Positions 47,601 through 60,134 of a DNA stretch of 64,000 nt are shown piece after piece; the first letter of the stretch is position 1, and each line of letters opens with the position of its first letter. Source of the stretch: Desmodus rotundus (lineage: Eukaryota > Chordata > Mammalia > Chiroptera > Phyllostomidae); NCBI RefSeq assembly GCF_022682495.2, contig NC_071389.1, forward strand, positions 176,948,056-177,012,055, written 5' to 3'. The notes under the pieces are model-generated. The model was not told where the DNA came from and did not search any database. It saw only the letters and a list, made by a program, of their open reading frames with translations. A program made the translations under genes and the position numbers.

Positions 47601-50600
47601 TTTAACCAATCCCCTATTGTTGTACATTTGGGTTATTTTCCATTTCCTTTCTATCATAAACAGTCCCTCAGGGAAACAAGTCACGTACATTCCACTCCTA
47701 CCAGCAGTCTGTGAAAATGCCTATTTGCCCACATACTGGCTAAACAATTAACCAATGAATGTTCTTTCCCATGTTTGTCAACTGGATAGGTGAAAATTGG
47801 GTCCTTCATGTGTTAACGTATATCTCTTTGACTGGGAAGCGGAAGTTGATTTTTTGCATGCATTTATTGACAGACTTTCTTACCATTTCCAGTTCCTCTC
47901 TAAGGGCACATATGGCTCTTTCCCGACTGGATACCAACTCTTCCAAGTACTGATATCTCAGTTTCTTTCTGGCCCGGCATTCTCTTGCACTCTGCCGGCT
48001 CCTCTCAAGTTTTGCCTTCAAGTCAATTTTGGCTGGCTTCCGCCCACGTTTGCCGGGCTTCTTCACTTTACCTCCAACCACCTGCAGCAAGAGAGAGAAG
48101 ACAAAATTTTTTTTCTCTTAGTTCTGTGTCGACGAAGGTGACTACAGCTGCATATCAGCAAGGGAAACATTTACAAATAATAAATTAATAAAGCCTGTGG
48201 AACTCAAAAAGCACAATCCCATCAAATGCCTCATGAGGCTTTGCTTCATAACTTTTTTCTGGTACTTTTGATACCAGGAATGTGAGAGAAGAAATAATGT
48301 AGGCTTTCGTTATTTTTTCAATAATAAAATTTAAATAGTTTAACAGTAAACTTTATAAACCATATGTAGCTAGATAATAAAAAACTAAATGATTACCAAA
48401 TTTTTATTGACTTGAGAAAATGTTAAAAAAATCAATAATCAAAATTGTAAGTTCAGTATGATCTCAACGTTATAAAACAACACAAAGAAGAAAGGATGTT
48501 AACAAAAGTTCAATGAGGATTTCTCTGATAGGTGTGATTATATGTAGCTTTTTTCATCTGTATTTGTTATGATTTTTAAATTTTTACAATTAGAAAAATA
48601 TAAAATTTATATGTAAAATTATGTATACATAGAAACAAATATGTATCCTAAGTAATATGCCTATAAATTCCCTCTTCAAATTTGTTGAGCTCAAAGAAAC
48701 ACACAGGAAGTCCCTGAAATTTTCAGGATAATTCTTTCCTGCCTTTAGAAGCCTGTAATTATAACCCTAGACTGTCTCAGGAGATTCCTACCTGTTATTC
48801 ATGTACCTGCAAAGGCACAATTTTTTGGTGACTGACAAAGTAATTTAATCTTCTTCATTGTTTAGCTTTGGAACCTCCCCAAGTTCTTATAAAAGATATA
48901 ACTACGAGATAAAGATGATAAACTTTCACATACATGAACCAGAACTTACATATCAAGTAAGTTTTCTTCAAAGCAGTCACTGTTAAGAGGGTAGGGGCAC
49001 ATTTATTCCAGTGAACCAGCTCTTTTGGAAAGTGCTTCAGGAGCCAATTTCTTACAAGCTACAATACAATATGCCTTTAGAAGCTACATTATTTTAGAGC
49101 CACACGTTTTTCTTTAAATTTCCCAACAACTGGATTATCCACCTTGTTTATCTGATGAGGTTCTGAATGATGTCCATTTCTTTCTGAAAACTACCCTCAG
49201 AGAATAAAAATGTCACTGTACTGAAAGGAATACTGCTTTGGCTTTAAAGGAAATTCTAAAAGAGAAGATGCAAAACTCAAACATGGGCATATCATCAGAA
49301 TAAATGCAGAAACCTTTCCAGGTAACAAAACTCAAGGATCAATATTCATTTGGCTATAAAAATGCTGATTTGTTGGTTTGTGTGTTTGAAATCACTACTA
49401 ATACCATACACTGACAATGTCCAGTACCCTACAAAGATCAGATTATTACTAAGTATAATGGCTACGTCAAGAAAACCACACTTTAAATGTGGGTCAGCCA
49501 CATTTACCAGACCCTGTATCATAACATGATGGCTAACCACCGCATCTAGCATTTTACAGGATGGCTCTGAAATGAAACTGAATACTGCAAGGGAAAAAAA
49601 GCTTTCCTTTCCACCACCATGTTAAAAGCTAGCTGCTTCAGTACTATTCCTGCATTAGTTTCAATTTTTCAAAAACTGGTCTTTTAAAGCTTTTCTATTC
49701 TGCACCATTCCAATATAATAATATACACCTCAGGAAATTTTCCTTCTATGTCGGTATTTGATTAGCAATTCTGGGATGGCTAATTAATCCAAATATTACT
49801 ATGGGCTAAATTTTAAATTATGTTTACATCACATCAACTGCACAATTTTAATAAAATGTTTTGAAATCACCCTACATTAAAACAAAGGGTATTTGCTTTG
49901 CTTCGGTTTTAAAAAGCAATATATTTACAGCACAGACTCGTGTCTATAGTGAAATAAATGGTAATCACATCTACTCTTTATGTAGTAAAATGAGTCATCA
50001 CACAACACTATAATCCAACACCTCACTGATTGCTGTTTTTAATTAACGCAGGAGTGGCTGCTTTTGAAAAGTACAATCATAAAAATCAAACGAAAGTTAT
50101 AATCCCTTGTTTAGTTTACATGGTAGCAAAATATTTAAATTGGGAACTGTTTTATTCCCTTTTTATTAGGAAGGCATATAAATGAATCCAGGGTTCCTAT
50201 ATTTTATGTCATCTCCTGTAAAATTACATTGAAAGCACATCTCGAGCTTAACTTTTCCTCAGGAATTTTTGCCTTTCATTCCCAGCTAACATCTGATCAG
50301 TGTGCCAGTCTTCAAGAGTCGAGCACATCACAGGACTACTGTAAACCTTAAGTAGAATAATGTGTGGCAGAACTTTGTAAAAAAAAAAAAAGGATTATAC
50401 AAATGTAGAACCATACTAGTTGCTAACTATAGCAGTTAACTGAACTTTATATATTCCATAAGCCATAAAGATTGGGATGGATAGAGGAAGTTAATTAGAA
50501 ACTACGAACCAGAAACTAAAACCGAAACCAACCCCACAAATTCCTTAAAAATCTCTGGGCCAAAAATCATTCTTACCTATGTTCCACGAAACTTTCACAA

Positions 50601-53600
50601 ACTCAGTGATAACTACATTGGCTCCTTGCTCTTTCCTACCTCTACTGAGAGTAAGCTTTTTTTCTCATCTGTATTTTTTATGATTTTTAAATGGTTTCTA
50701 ACTTATGTGTTGAAAAAGGCCAGGGATTAAAATAAAACTACTGGATTCAGCCGAGAGAGAGTTCCTGACCATTCTAAATGTAACCATTACAGAAAAAGAC
50801 AGAATAATCTGCACAGGCCTGAGTGTGGGGAGCACAGGCTTCCCGCCAACAGGTTTACCTTCTGCAGGAAGAGGCATGACTGCATGCGCTCCAGGGGCTT
50901 ATTAAAGTGAGGAAGCCTCTAGTGTCCAGATTAAACACTATCCTGAAGGCTCTTGAATCATTTTAGTTCTAGCTTTTTAGGAACAAAGAACAACAATTTA
51001 AATTCAGAGCTAAATCAAGGTGTGCAGGGGGAATAAGGCCTTGAGTTAGGCCCCCTACACATTGTCTCATATTATTTCACACCACCTCAGGTGAAGTAAA
51101 CTCGACTTTCCTCATCTTTTTCAGGAAAATGGGGAAAATTCACTCCTTTATTCAACAATCATTTACTGAGCACCCACTATGCCCCAAACACTATAAAACT
51201 CTAGGAATATTAATACAGGCCAGGGTTCTTACTTTCAATGTATTTAGACTCGTGGAACATAGCAGACATGGAATAAACAGTAACATTATAAAGGGTAGGA
51301 TAAGTGTACATACAGGAATGCTGGTGGTGGACACACACACACACACACACACACAGATACGCACAGTGACCTCTTTATTTTATACACGACAACATTTTAG
51401 TCCAGAGATTTTCAATGTCAGAGAAGGGTCTGGATGCAAGTCCCCTGATCTGCACTGTAGCAACTTGTCACAAGGTAACTCACTACCACCAGGCAGGACT
51501 ATTCCCCTCCGGGTTCTTAGGTAACACTCATTCACTCGAACATGTAACTGCCTGAACAGGCGCTGTCGACAACTGGCAGGCGTTTTATATGCACTGCTAC
51601 ATTAATGCTATATAGCCATTCATTTAATCCAACTCCTGCAGCCTCAGGCACCTGATGGAAGGCAATGGTGAGGTTCAGTAACAAACTTTTTCATTTTACG
51701 CTTCCTTGAAATTTTCGTCTACTGTTATGACTCTCCACTCCCACCCACTGCAGTCATGCCAATTTATTCCTTTATAAAATGGTTTAGCTCCTCTCTATTC
51801 CTACTACCTCCATTAGTCAGGGTCCTACTCAGATTATTATAGTAAGTTCCCAATGGGTCCCCCTACCATCTCCCCTTTTCTACCCCCACTTCTCTAGTGA
51901 ATCTATCTCGCAAAGAGCTGCCAAGTGAACCTTTCTTTTCAGCTCATTACTACTGTATTTGTACTTCAGGTTATCTTTCTTCACTGTGAAATAGTAATAC
52001 CTAGTCATTATGGAAAGGATAAACTTCAATGGCCCTTCGGCCATGTCACTCTCCAGCTCAAGAGAAGACCTTTGGCTCAGCACTGCCTCCTGTGTCAGCA
52101 TAACCAGTGTATTAGTTTCCTGTGGCTGCTGCAACAATGACCACAAGGTGGCTTAACACAACAGACATCTATTCTTTCTCCTCTAGGGGACTGACGTTGG
52201 CTCAGCTGCACTCCCTCTGGAGGCCTCGGGGAGAATCCATCCTTCGTTTTTTCCAGGTTCTGGGGCTGTCAGCATTCCTTAATTTGTGGCCACATTAATC
52301 CAATCTCTGCCTCTGTGGTCATGCTTGTCTACACATCTGTCTGTCAAATCTCCCTCTGCCTCACTCTTTTGAGGACACTTGTCATTGGATTTAGGGCCCT
52401 CAGATAATCCAGCATAAATTCTTCCTCTCAAAATCCTTCACTTAATCACAGCATTTTGCCATACAAAGTAATAGTCACAGGTTCCAGGGGTTAAGACATG
52501 GATACAGGTTTTTAGAGGCCACCAGTCAGCCCACAACATCCAGGTTCCCTCTCACCCAGCCACTCTTCTCTTCTGCTATTCCCAACAGGCAGCCTCCAGA
52601 TCAAGTCAGGTCAGCATCCTGAGGGACCGCATCCTGCGCAGTCCTTCCTATTTCTCAGCATTTCTCTAAATGTTCCTTCTCCATGCCCCCACCACCCAGA
52701 GGGCGAATATCATGTCTTCTTTGGTTAGGATCAGCTCTAGCCCTCTTCCTTTGAAGCCATGCTCTGCCCTTTATTGGTTTTTTTTTCCAGATTTTTGGAA
52801 CATATAGTTAATATCATACTGAGTCTATACGTTCTATTGTTTTGTTTTGTTTTTTTAGTGGCCTCCCAGATTTAATTTCTAGCTCTTCCAGTAGTGAGAG
52901 TTCCTCAGGCACAGAGGCTATGTTTTCTGCTACTTCTGCAACCCTCATTGTATCCAGCCCCGAACCAGGCATTTATTAAAAAACTGATCATTAAATGAAT
53001 AAATACAAAGAAAATTAGCAATATTTAAAAATTGACTTGTTGATATCACTACCAACAACTTACAGAAATATGTTTTAAAAAGTCTCCCTATAAGGGATAC
53101 AAAATCTGAAAAACCAATTAAGGACTCTTACTATGTTACCACTCTTTTTGTACTTATTTACGTCCTAATGCTCTAATTCTTAAGGCAACTTATACAAGTT
53201 TCAAGTTGTTAAGTCTAAGAGAATCAGTGCATTTACATAAGGGGTAGCATCAGCCCCAGCTAAAAAGGAAAACAGCAGGAAGGCTTGTTTCACTTTTCTT
53301 TTAAAAACATAAAGTGGAAAGTTATTTCCAGTTGACTAAAGAAAAATAAGGTAGGTATGTATGTGGCCCAGACACTGCTCTTTACCACTTGAAAGAATCG
53401 AAACAAGTAGCTGCATGTTCATTTGGTGTCAGGGCTCCCCTAACTTCCTTCCCCGCTATAGGTTAGACTTTTTCTCCTATTTATCAGATCTTCAGAAAGA
53501 GGCAAAGTCTAACCATATCTTCCTGCTGCTAACCTTTCTGCCAGCTTTTCTAGTCAACAGGAGAAACAAGATGAAGTAGGCAGCTCTGAAGTGAGAGCTG

Positions 53601-56600
53601 ACTTCTGCCTCTCCCAATCTCTATGTCTCTTCCCCTCCTAGCCATCACTGTTTGAAGCTAAGTGTAACACTACATATATATGTAGCATTGCCTGAAACTC
53701 TTAAGAACTAACTGTAAGAGTGGTCTGTACTTAAACTGTCTTTGCTTCTTCCCAGCCATCTCTCTCAACTGCTATTTTGGCTTCTGCCCTATCACTCCAT
53801 TGAAACTTTTCTTGCTAGGTTCATAAATAATCTATTTTCCAAGTCCAGCGGACACTTTCTCACTACTTACTTTACTTGAATTTTTTGTAGCATCTCCTAT
53901 TATAGACTAAGTTCCCTCTTTAAAATTCTCTTCTCCCTTAGGTGGCCTAACAGCCTCTGTTTTTCTGGTTCTTCTACATCATTAATCTTTCTTTTTTCAG
54001 TTTATTTTGCTGAGTCCTATTCCTCAGCCTCTTCTGATCATTTTAGAGTTTTCCAGGATTCTGTCTCTTCAGCTACCTTCTGTCCACCTTCTTCACCTTT
54101 GAAGGATTTATGCATGCTGCATTAACCACAGTCTACATTATAACAGGCTCTAAAATGGTCTTCTGTTCAGCCCTTTCTTCTGAGCAAGCTAACCAAGCTA
54201 GTGAGGAGTCAGAAAGGACTAGCATTTACTGAGAATCCATTATATACTAAAAGTTCTTTTGATATCAGATCACAAATGTAGTGCATTTAATTTTTACAAT
54301 AACTCCAGTTTTATTAACACACTCAATTTACAGGTGAAGAAATTCAGTTCTAAAGAGATGAAATAATCTGTCCAAAATTATAATAGCTTGAAAGGAGTAG
54401 AAATGAGATCTGAACTCTGGTTATATGCCAAAATCAATGTTCTTTCCTAATTAGACCATCTGCCTCTAGTCTTGACCCAGTTCCTACATCTTTACCCTTC
54501 TTAATCCAATCTCCATACAGCTATTAGTATATTTGTATGAAAATACAAATCTGATATTGTCACCTCTGCTTTAAGATCCCTCAATGGCTCTCCAATATCT
54601 ATGGCCTTTGTTTTCTAACTTCAGTAAGCATATGAGCCACTCAACTGGGGAGCCTATTAAAATTAAAATTCCCAGGCCCCATTACCAAAGAGTCTGATTC
54701 AGCAGGTGTCTTCTTTATTTTACACACTGAAAAATACCAACCCAAATTTCTTAGCTAAATTTGCCAGGCCCTGGTCATCTTTCAATCCATATCTCTGCCC
54801 ACACCTCTACTGTGCCTTATGCTCTAGCTCAGGAGTCAGCCAGCTACAGCCCTGATGGCAAACCAAAACCAGCCTGTTGCTTGGTATGGTAAATAAAGTT
54901 TTATTGAAACACAGCCACACCCGCTCATTACATTCTGACTGTGGTTGCTTTTGTGCTACAATGGCAGAGTTGAGTAATTGCAACAGAGATCACATGGTCA
55001 AAGAATACTTACTATCTGGACTTTCGCAAAATATTTGCCAATTCCTGCTCTAGCTGGTACTAAAACACGTATTTGCCAGTGCAGTATGCTTTAATACAGG
55101 ATATTCCCTCTTCCCCATTTTCTGGGGGACTCCTATTCTTCCTTATACAGATTCATTCCTATTGTGCAAACCCATGTCTGACATACCCAGACAGTTAGGT
55201 ATCCACTCTAGTGCCCCTCAAACCACTTGGCCTCTATTGCCCTCATTTCTTACCTCACTATACTGTAATTATTTTTCTATGTGTCTGCCGAGCCCAGTGA
55301 AATGTAAGCTCCTGAGAATACTTATAAAATCTTATTGATCTTTGTATCTCTACTGTCTAGCACAATGCCTGGTACATATTAGGTGTCCAACGAATGTCTG
55401 ATGAATGAATAAACAAACTTTTCTGCAAACAAAGAGCAAAACATTCTTTAAATTTGAATTTTAATTGGTTTGTGTAGTATTAAAATTTGCCCCTTTGGGT
55501 TAAACTATCTGTAAAAACACCCAAGTTAAAATGTGCATGTAACCTAGGTAGGAAAGGAAGGCACATTAAAACATTAATATCTACTATCAGACATTTATGT
55601 ACTAGATGAGCTGGATCTCAGGCCCTAGTCTTGTGGAAAGTAGTGAGAAAGGAGAAGGACAGAAAAAGCAGACAATGTCTGGGATTTGTGGTACTGCCAA
55701 AGAGGGTTATTCCAACTGCAGCAAAGGATGGCTAAGGGACCAACAGGAAAGACTTCAGGGGCCAAAGGACAGGTCTGGGAATGTCAGAGAGATTTTTTTG
55801 GCCAACTTAAAATTTTTATGAGAACCAGCATTACTCAGAACAAGTGAATAGAAGATAAGAACTGGTCGTCTTACCTAGGGAAGGGGTAAGAAACCTCATT
55901 TTCAGATAACCATGTGTCATATGGGTGGAAAGGAAGTATGGGAGAGAACAGCCACCCATATTAACATATCGTGACCAGCAGCTGGCCCAGTCTCTCATCA
56001 GTCCCGCAGTTGGAACTTGATGCTCTGTCAGACTAAGCAATAATAGATGGTGGTCTTTTACCAACTCCAAGTCTGCAGCAGGAACACATGCGGTCTAGGA
56101 TATTTCAATTTATTTATTCATTTATTCAATAAACATAAAAGTCAAATACAAAATAAGAACCTTCTGTCTATGACCAAAGCCTCTGACAAATAACTTCACA
56201 ATTTTCTTTGTGAAAATTGCAGCAGGTCAGGGAGAAAACTGAAAGCAGCAGGTCAGGGAGAAAAAGCTTTCATAAGAACAAGCACTTTTTCCTAGAGGTG
56301 GACATGTAGGTGGGCTCAGGAAACTACCTTTCTCACATAACCTAACGGTTTAGGGCCCAGCGTAAGTCCATTGCACATCCCATCCTACTTCCCCTGTCCC
56401 ATTTGGGGGCACAGGTAGGAGCAAAGGGTAGAGGGGTGGAAATAAACAGAATCACAAATATTATGCAACAGTATGCACTTAAGAATTACTAAAATGTGCA
56501 TGTCGGGTGCATCCTACACTGTGCAAAGGACGAAGGAAGTCACTGCTAGGAATGTAATAATAATAATAATAATAATAATATTTTTGAGGGCCTACTATGT

Positions 56601-59600
56601 GTTAGACTCTGTACTCAATGCAGTATCTCCAGTCCTCAACAAAGCCTGTGAGAAGGATCTAACTAACCTCTTAACAGATGGAAGAGGATGGAAGGCCAGA
56701 AAGGTTAAATACCTTAGCCAAGATTTGTTCCTTTCCAACGAACCCAGTAGACATCTACTCAGTATTTGAACTGTGCTACTTAGCCCTTTCCCAAGAACAC
56801 ACTTTTAGATATCCAGTGTAGTTCTTGCTTCCCCCACCCCCACCCCCACCCCCATTTGCTATCATCTGTATACTCTGGCAGGTTGGCTCAAAGAAGCACA
56901 AAGATTAGTAACGCCCAGGTACACCAGGGCTTTCTCCATAATGTCATTTTGTTCTAATTCACTTCAATCACTATTAACAACTAGTACTCGATGCTACGTA
57001 TCAGGCACAATCCTACACACTTAGGAGGCAAAGCTGCACTCACATTCAAATCTGTTCTGTTCTTACTCCAGGAAGCTAGATGGCAGAATGTAGAGCCTTT
57101 GGCAAACCCATTCATTGCCACTGATGAAAACAATTCAGGATACAGAATCTTTATAAAGGGTGGTCCTCACACTATCATCTGTTTTTTGACCTGCTCCTTC
57201 AAATTCTGCCTCTCCTCAATCATTGCTGCTCCTGCTCACTTCCTGCTCTTCCTGTGGCCCTGACCTCGCTGTCAGTGTTTGTCATCCTTTGTGCTCTCAC
57301 CAGCACAGCCACCAAGCCCCAACCCTTACCCTCCATTATACAGGGGAAACCGGGACCCGAGACTCCATCACCCATACATAATGTGGGGGAGAAGTATGTT
57401 TGTGTGTGAGTATGTATGTATGTATGTATGTATGTACTAGAACGGGGGTGTCAAACTCATTTTCACCTGAGGCCACATCAGCCTCGAAGTTGCCTTCAAA
57501 GGGCCAAATGTAATTTCAACTCCTTAACAGTTAAGGAGTAGTTACATTTATACAGTCCTAAAATTATTTTGGCCCTTTGAAGGCAACTGCAAGGCTGAGG
57601 TGGCCCCGGGTGAAAATGAGTTTGACACCTCTGTACTAGAAGGACAATACAATTTTGCAGGACTCTACAACGGAGCACAGAAAAAGGCAGGACTGGGAGC
57701 TGCCAAAGCCTCATGTAACGGCTGTTTCACACTACCTGGCTGCTGAAAGTGGTCCAGTCCTGCTATGCCTGGCATTTAGATGTAACTCACCCAAAACTAT
57801 GACAGGCAGACCAGGGGAATGCAGTGCATTCAGAGGCACTAGTTACCCATAGGCATCTGCAGTGGACTTTGTTTTCCACAATTGTTAAGGATTTAAGAAA
57901 CTGGTGGTTTCTAAAATCTTTCATAAGACAAAGAATCAATGGAAAATGAAACTGAATTTATTTTGCGTACCTGTGGACCCTATAGGAAGTAAATTATGAA
58001 CAGTCTACTCCCCAAATTTAACTTCACCCTGTTAGGCAAAACAATAAAATTTTATCCCTCCACCCCAATACAGTTTGCTAGTTTTAGAAATAACTGCTAT
58101 GTGATTTTATACGTAAGTAAAATAACTCCAAAACTTATGTATTATTTGTGGACTTACTTGAGATTAGTGAAGATTTTCTGAAAGTTATTAAGTGTTTCAA
58201 AGATGTGAAAAGGAAACAACTGAAAATTATGTAGAATATTCTGTGAGAGTCTCAAATTTAGAAAATGAAAAAACCATGTGATTTTGGCATTCTTAAACAG
58301 CCATATCATTATTTTCTGGGTAAGATAAAAGATATAGTATGCAGATTTAATTTCAAAATTAACACTGAAAGATCAAGCTAGCACAGACTTCTTCAGTTAT
58401 TTTCTGATTTTTCTGGAAAATTTTCAGGACTCCTCATTTCTGTCTTAGAAATGCCACTTCCTATCGGGAGGGGTTTGCTACTTCACAAGCAGACTGTTTC
58501 CCTAGTGAGCCCCAATTCCAGAGCACCGTGTGGGGCTTTCCCCTCTATCACTCTTCTCAGAGCCTTCTGGGGGGTTAGGAAGAGGAGATAACGTAGAATG
58601 ACACAGGCAGTAGAAAGAAGCTGTAAATCTTTTCAATCTCTGTGATGATGGGCAAAACAAAAACTTAACAGCAGCAAAATGTGACTGGTTACCTGGAGGG
58701 GGAAAAGGGCACCCAACAAAGAAAAAAGCTCTCTCCAGCAGCATACTGAAGACTGTGGAAAATAAAACCTCTGGAGAGCATACAGAAGGGGCAATTTCCA
58801 CTTCAGAAGTTGGCAAATGCTGGAAGTCTGATGATCAGTAAGCTGACCGCCCCTATCTTCATGAAGTAAAGCTAAGCACTAATGTGGCTAGACATAAAGA
58901 CAGAAATGGGATCACAAATGAATTAAGCAATGAACATGGCCTGCTACCTTATAATTAGGGATAAGTGATTTAGACAGAGAAAGGGGGTGGTGATGGATCA
59001 TTAAGGTGGATTAACAAGAAAGAATTCACTATTTTTCTTAGAGAAGGCTTTCCAGAGGAGGTTAGATTCCAGACTCTGGACGAATAGCAACAGGAGCTTA
59101 GGAGAGTGTTCCAACCAACCACAGGAAAATAGTTCAGAGGGGGAGTGAACTGATTATATGAATGGGGCATTGAGTAAGGGAACAGGAGAGAAGAAAGGGG
59201 AACAGTCAAGGGAAACAGGGCTGGTTCAGGATGTCCTAGTTAAGGTCACCAAACTACAGAAAGGCTGGGAGGGGCGAGGGGAGGGCAAAAAGGAAGAGCA
59301 AAGTAATTTCTTCACTTATCTCGGCAGGCAAGTCAAGGACTAGGGTTTGCACTTCCTGGAAAAGCTGACACACAGGCTTGCCTTGGGAATGAAAATTTCC
59401 CAGGGGAGAGGGCCCTTTCTGGAACAACGCAGCCCGCTGTTTCCTGGATTCCTGGCTGGGTGCCCTGGGGTAATAAGTGAAGGCGCGGGGATGTCTAAGG
59501 CAGGTGTTTCCTGGGTGTCCGCATGGACTACAGTACTGAGGCTCAGCGGCGGGACCAGCACTTAGCGACAAGCAGGCGGCGGCGGCAGCTGCGCGTGCAA

Positions 59601-59629
59601 ACCACAGGACTTACCTTACTGTCATCCAT
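41624..59629 (-). CDS. CREBL2: CREBL2, small bZIP protein (four spliced coding exons)
   Basis: The spliced product is 120 residues, matching the human length as remembered. Exons on the - strand: 59629-59615 (MDDSK), 48081-47884 (66 codons), 45878-45734 (145 bases) and 41628-41624 (GG plus TGA). All introns have GT-AG ends. The N-terminus is basic (KKPGKRGRK), then comes a bZIP basic region, [15 protein letters not shown], in which the usually invariant Asn is Ser33. A short leucine zipper of about 50-75 follows, then a Q/K/S-rich tail ending DANSNSW. CREBL2 is a nuclear CREB-family relative reported to associate with CREB and promote adipogenic and metabolic genes; it lacks a kinase-inducible domain. 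The context fits: convergent to GPR19, with a CpG-island promoter at the 5' side. Confidence 0.96.
41704..43189 (+). mobile_element. ORF1-only L1 (HAL1-like), copy 2, 5'-truncated
   Basis: Starts inside the 5' UTR equivalent of copy 1. It carries ORF1 pieces at 41947-42129 and 42319-42690 ([35 protein letters not shown]) and then runs straight into the L1 3' UTR and A-rich tail, again without ORF2. It lies in CREBL2 intron 3, antisense to the gene, with its left end only about 75 bases from the exon 4 acceptor. ORF1 is interrupted by stops and frameshifts. Confidence 0.88.
43660..43897 (+). mobile_element. VES-type SINE, older subfamily
   Basis: Head GCCCTGGCCAGGTGGTTCAG, two 'GATCAGGGC'-type segments, CT-rich part, end CCTCAGATGAGGATTAAAA. 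The duplication AAAAATAGATA is at 43649-43659 and 43898-43908. Inserted in the L1. Confidence 0.92.
44208..44613 (+). mobile_element. Two VES SINEs in tandem in one insertion site
   Basis: The first copy (about 44208-44387) is an older type; the second (about 44390-44613) is a younger type with head GCCCTGGATGGTATGGCTCA. Only one duplication, CACAACCAG at 44199-44207 and 44614-44622, brackets the pair. The second therefore most likely landed in the tail of the first. Confidence 0.88.
45734..45878 (-). CDS. CREBL2: CREBL2 coding exon 3
   Basis: The acceptor (TTTAATATTTCAG) precedes TACAAGCAGTGG (YKQW). The exon encodes residues 72-119 ([16 protein letters not shown] to NSNS) plus one base. 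It ends AATTCCT|GTGAGTAC, a strong donor. If this donor is ignored the frame stays open for 36 more codons to 45588, which is not real protein. Confidence 0.95.
46368..46924 (+). mobile_element. Internally deleted mariner element (second copy)
   Basis: A 557-bp element with better-kept ends TTGGGTTGGCTAAAAAG and, reversed, TTGGGTTGGCCAAAAAG. TA is present on the left only. It contains the same N-terminal transposase remnant as 987-1535 ([27 protein letters not shown]) and the same missing catalytic domain. It lies in CREBL2 intron 2. Confidence 0.9.
47186..47395 (+). mobile_element. VES-type bat SINE, sense
   Basis: Head GCCTTGGCTGGTGTAGCTCA, B box GGTTCGATTCCC, CT-rich segment, A-rich tail. 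A 19-bp duplication, CCCAAAATCTGAATGAATA at 47167-47185 and 47396-47414, has one mismatch. In CREBL2 intron 2. Confidence 0.95.
47884..48081 (-). CDS. CREBL2: CREBL2 coding exon 2 (bZIP basic region)
   Basis: The acceptor CTCTTGCTGCAG precedes GTGGTTGGAGG; the donor is ATG|GTAAGAA. 198 bases, phase 0 at both ends, encoding residues 6-71 with the whole basic region and the first part of the zipper. Preserved almost residue for residue. Confidence 0.97.
51147..51310 (+). mobile_element. Ancient L2/MIR-like repeat
   Basis: TTACTGAGCACCCACTATGC followed by CAAACACT and, later, ATGGAATAAACAGTAACAT resembles an old mammalian interspersed repeat. Family not certain. Confidence 0.45.
51331..51354 (+). 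repeat. (CA)n microsatellite
   Basis: Twelve uninterrupted CA-type units in CREBL2 intron 1. Confidence 0.95.
52111..52540 (-). mobile_element. MLT1-like MaLR LTR, antisense
   Basis: Reversed LTR phrases in order: GTATTAGTTTCCTGTGGCTG, ACCACAAGGTGGCTTAACA, TGTCATTGGATTTAGGGCCC, GTCACAGGTTCCAGGGGTTA, ending CCAGTCAGCCCACAACA. Solo LTR, ancient. Confidence 0.8.
54225..54450 (-). mobile_element. MIR-type repeat, antisense
   Basis: GCATTTACTGAGAATCCATT, TTTACAGGTGAAGAAATTC and AGATCTGAACTCTGG fit a reversed MIR-class element with strong divergence. Confidence 0.6.
54830..55047 (+). mobile_element. hAT (Charlie-like) MITE
   Basis: 218 bp, starting CAGGAGTCAGCCAGCTACAG and ending GCCAATTCCTG. 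Interior TAAATAAAGTTTTATTGAAA and ACACAGCCACACCCGCTCAT are typical. A perfect 8-bp duplication CTCTAGCT is at 54822-54829 and 55048-55055. Confidence 0.9.
55270..55415 (+). mobile_element. L2 3' end fragment
   Basis: AATGTAAGCTCCTGAGAATA, then CTAGCACAATGCCTGGTACA, then TAGGTGTCCAACGAATG and ATGAATGAATAAAC, the usual order at the L2 3' terminus. Confidence 0.75.
56556..56580 (+). repeat. (AAT)n microsatellite
   Basis: Eight perfect TAA units, just left of a reversed MIR-like fragment (about 56582-56770). Confidence 0.95.
56831..56853 (+). repeat. (CCCCCA)n run
   Basis: Four CCCCCA units. The complementary strand is G-rich (GGGGGT repeats) and could form a quadruplex in the CREBL2 transcript sense. 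Confidence 0.85.
57410..57434 (+). repeat. (GTAT)n microsatellite
   Basis: Six tandem GTAT units immediately next to the hAT MITE's left target duplication. Confidence 0.92.
57443..57633. mobile_element. hAT-type MITE with long inverted repeats
   Basis: 191 bp, same family as 2331-2520 but opposite internal orientation. Ends CGGGGGTGTCAAACTC and GAGTTTGACACCTCTG. A perfect 8-bp duplication TACTAGAA is at 57435-57442 and 57634-57641. Confidence 0.95.
59615..59629 (-). CDS. CREBL2: CREBL2 coding exon 1
   Basis: Encodes MDDSK. The start context is CGCGATGGATG with G at +4. The donor AAG|GTAAG follows directly. The short first coding exon leaves phase 0, matching exon 2. Confidence 0.95.
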
Positions 59630-59995
59630 CGCGGCAGACAGGCCAGCCTGGCCAGGCGCTCCCTCCCCCTGCCCTCCCCGTCTCCGCCGGCCTGGCCCGG
59701 CCCGGCCCCCGCCCCGGGGGAAGAAGGGGATATGGTTCTGACTGCCTCCTCCTCTCGCCTAACAGTTCTCTTCCCTGATGCCACAGTCACAGGGACGAGG
59801 GACCAGTTCAGGAATGGCAGAGCGGACCCTGGAGGCGGCCCAAAACGCCTCCCTTCCGCGCCACCGCCCCCTCCTCCCCCTCCATGACGGTCCGGGTGTG
59901 TTTACAGACGCCGCGGAGAGCAGCGGGGAGGGGACGGTGGGCGGGACTGCTGCACGCGGAATGGCCCCCTCGGCTGCCGTAGCACCGCTGTCTTC

Positions 59996-60008
59996 TGGGA
60001 ATTGTAGT
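59996..60008 (-). promoter_or_regulatory. ZNF143 motif 1
   Basis: ACTACAATTCCCA on the - strand is a full match to ACTAYRNNNCCCR, the ZNF143/THAP11 promoter element. Confidence 0.8.
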
Positions 60009-60048
60009 TTACCTCACCGCAGTCTGTACGGGGCTGACTAGAAGGAAA

Positions 60049-60061
60049 ACTACAATGTCCA
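60049..60061 (+). promoter_or_regulatory. ZNF143-like motif 2 (one mismatch)
   Basis: ACTACAATGTCCA on the + strand; one C of the CCC block is T. Confidence 0.5.
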
Positions 60062-60134
60062 CAGAGCCTCAGCGCAGCGTCTGTTTTCCTCCAGCCGCGA
60101 GTGCTACGGAGGCGGGACCGGGAGGGACGCCAAG

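Larger units (their letters stand above)
48082..59614 (-). other. CREBL2: CREBL2 intron 1
   Basis: 11.5 kb, GT-AG bounded, low in bat-specific transposons from 48.1 to 57.4 kb. Stretches with no recognised feature are 48.1-51.1, 52.6-54.2, 55.5-56.5 and 57.7-59.5 kb. No additional exon is supported. Confidence 0.85.

Noticed and set aside
47797..48188. Open frames on the + strand opposite CREBL2 exon 2
   Set aside because: They are shadows of the - strand coding exon and its flanks.
51331..57434. Simple tandem repeats considered as a CRISPR-like array
   Set aside because: Plain microsatellites without spacers; the genome is mammalian.
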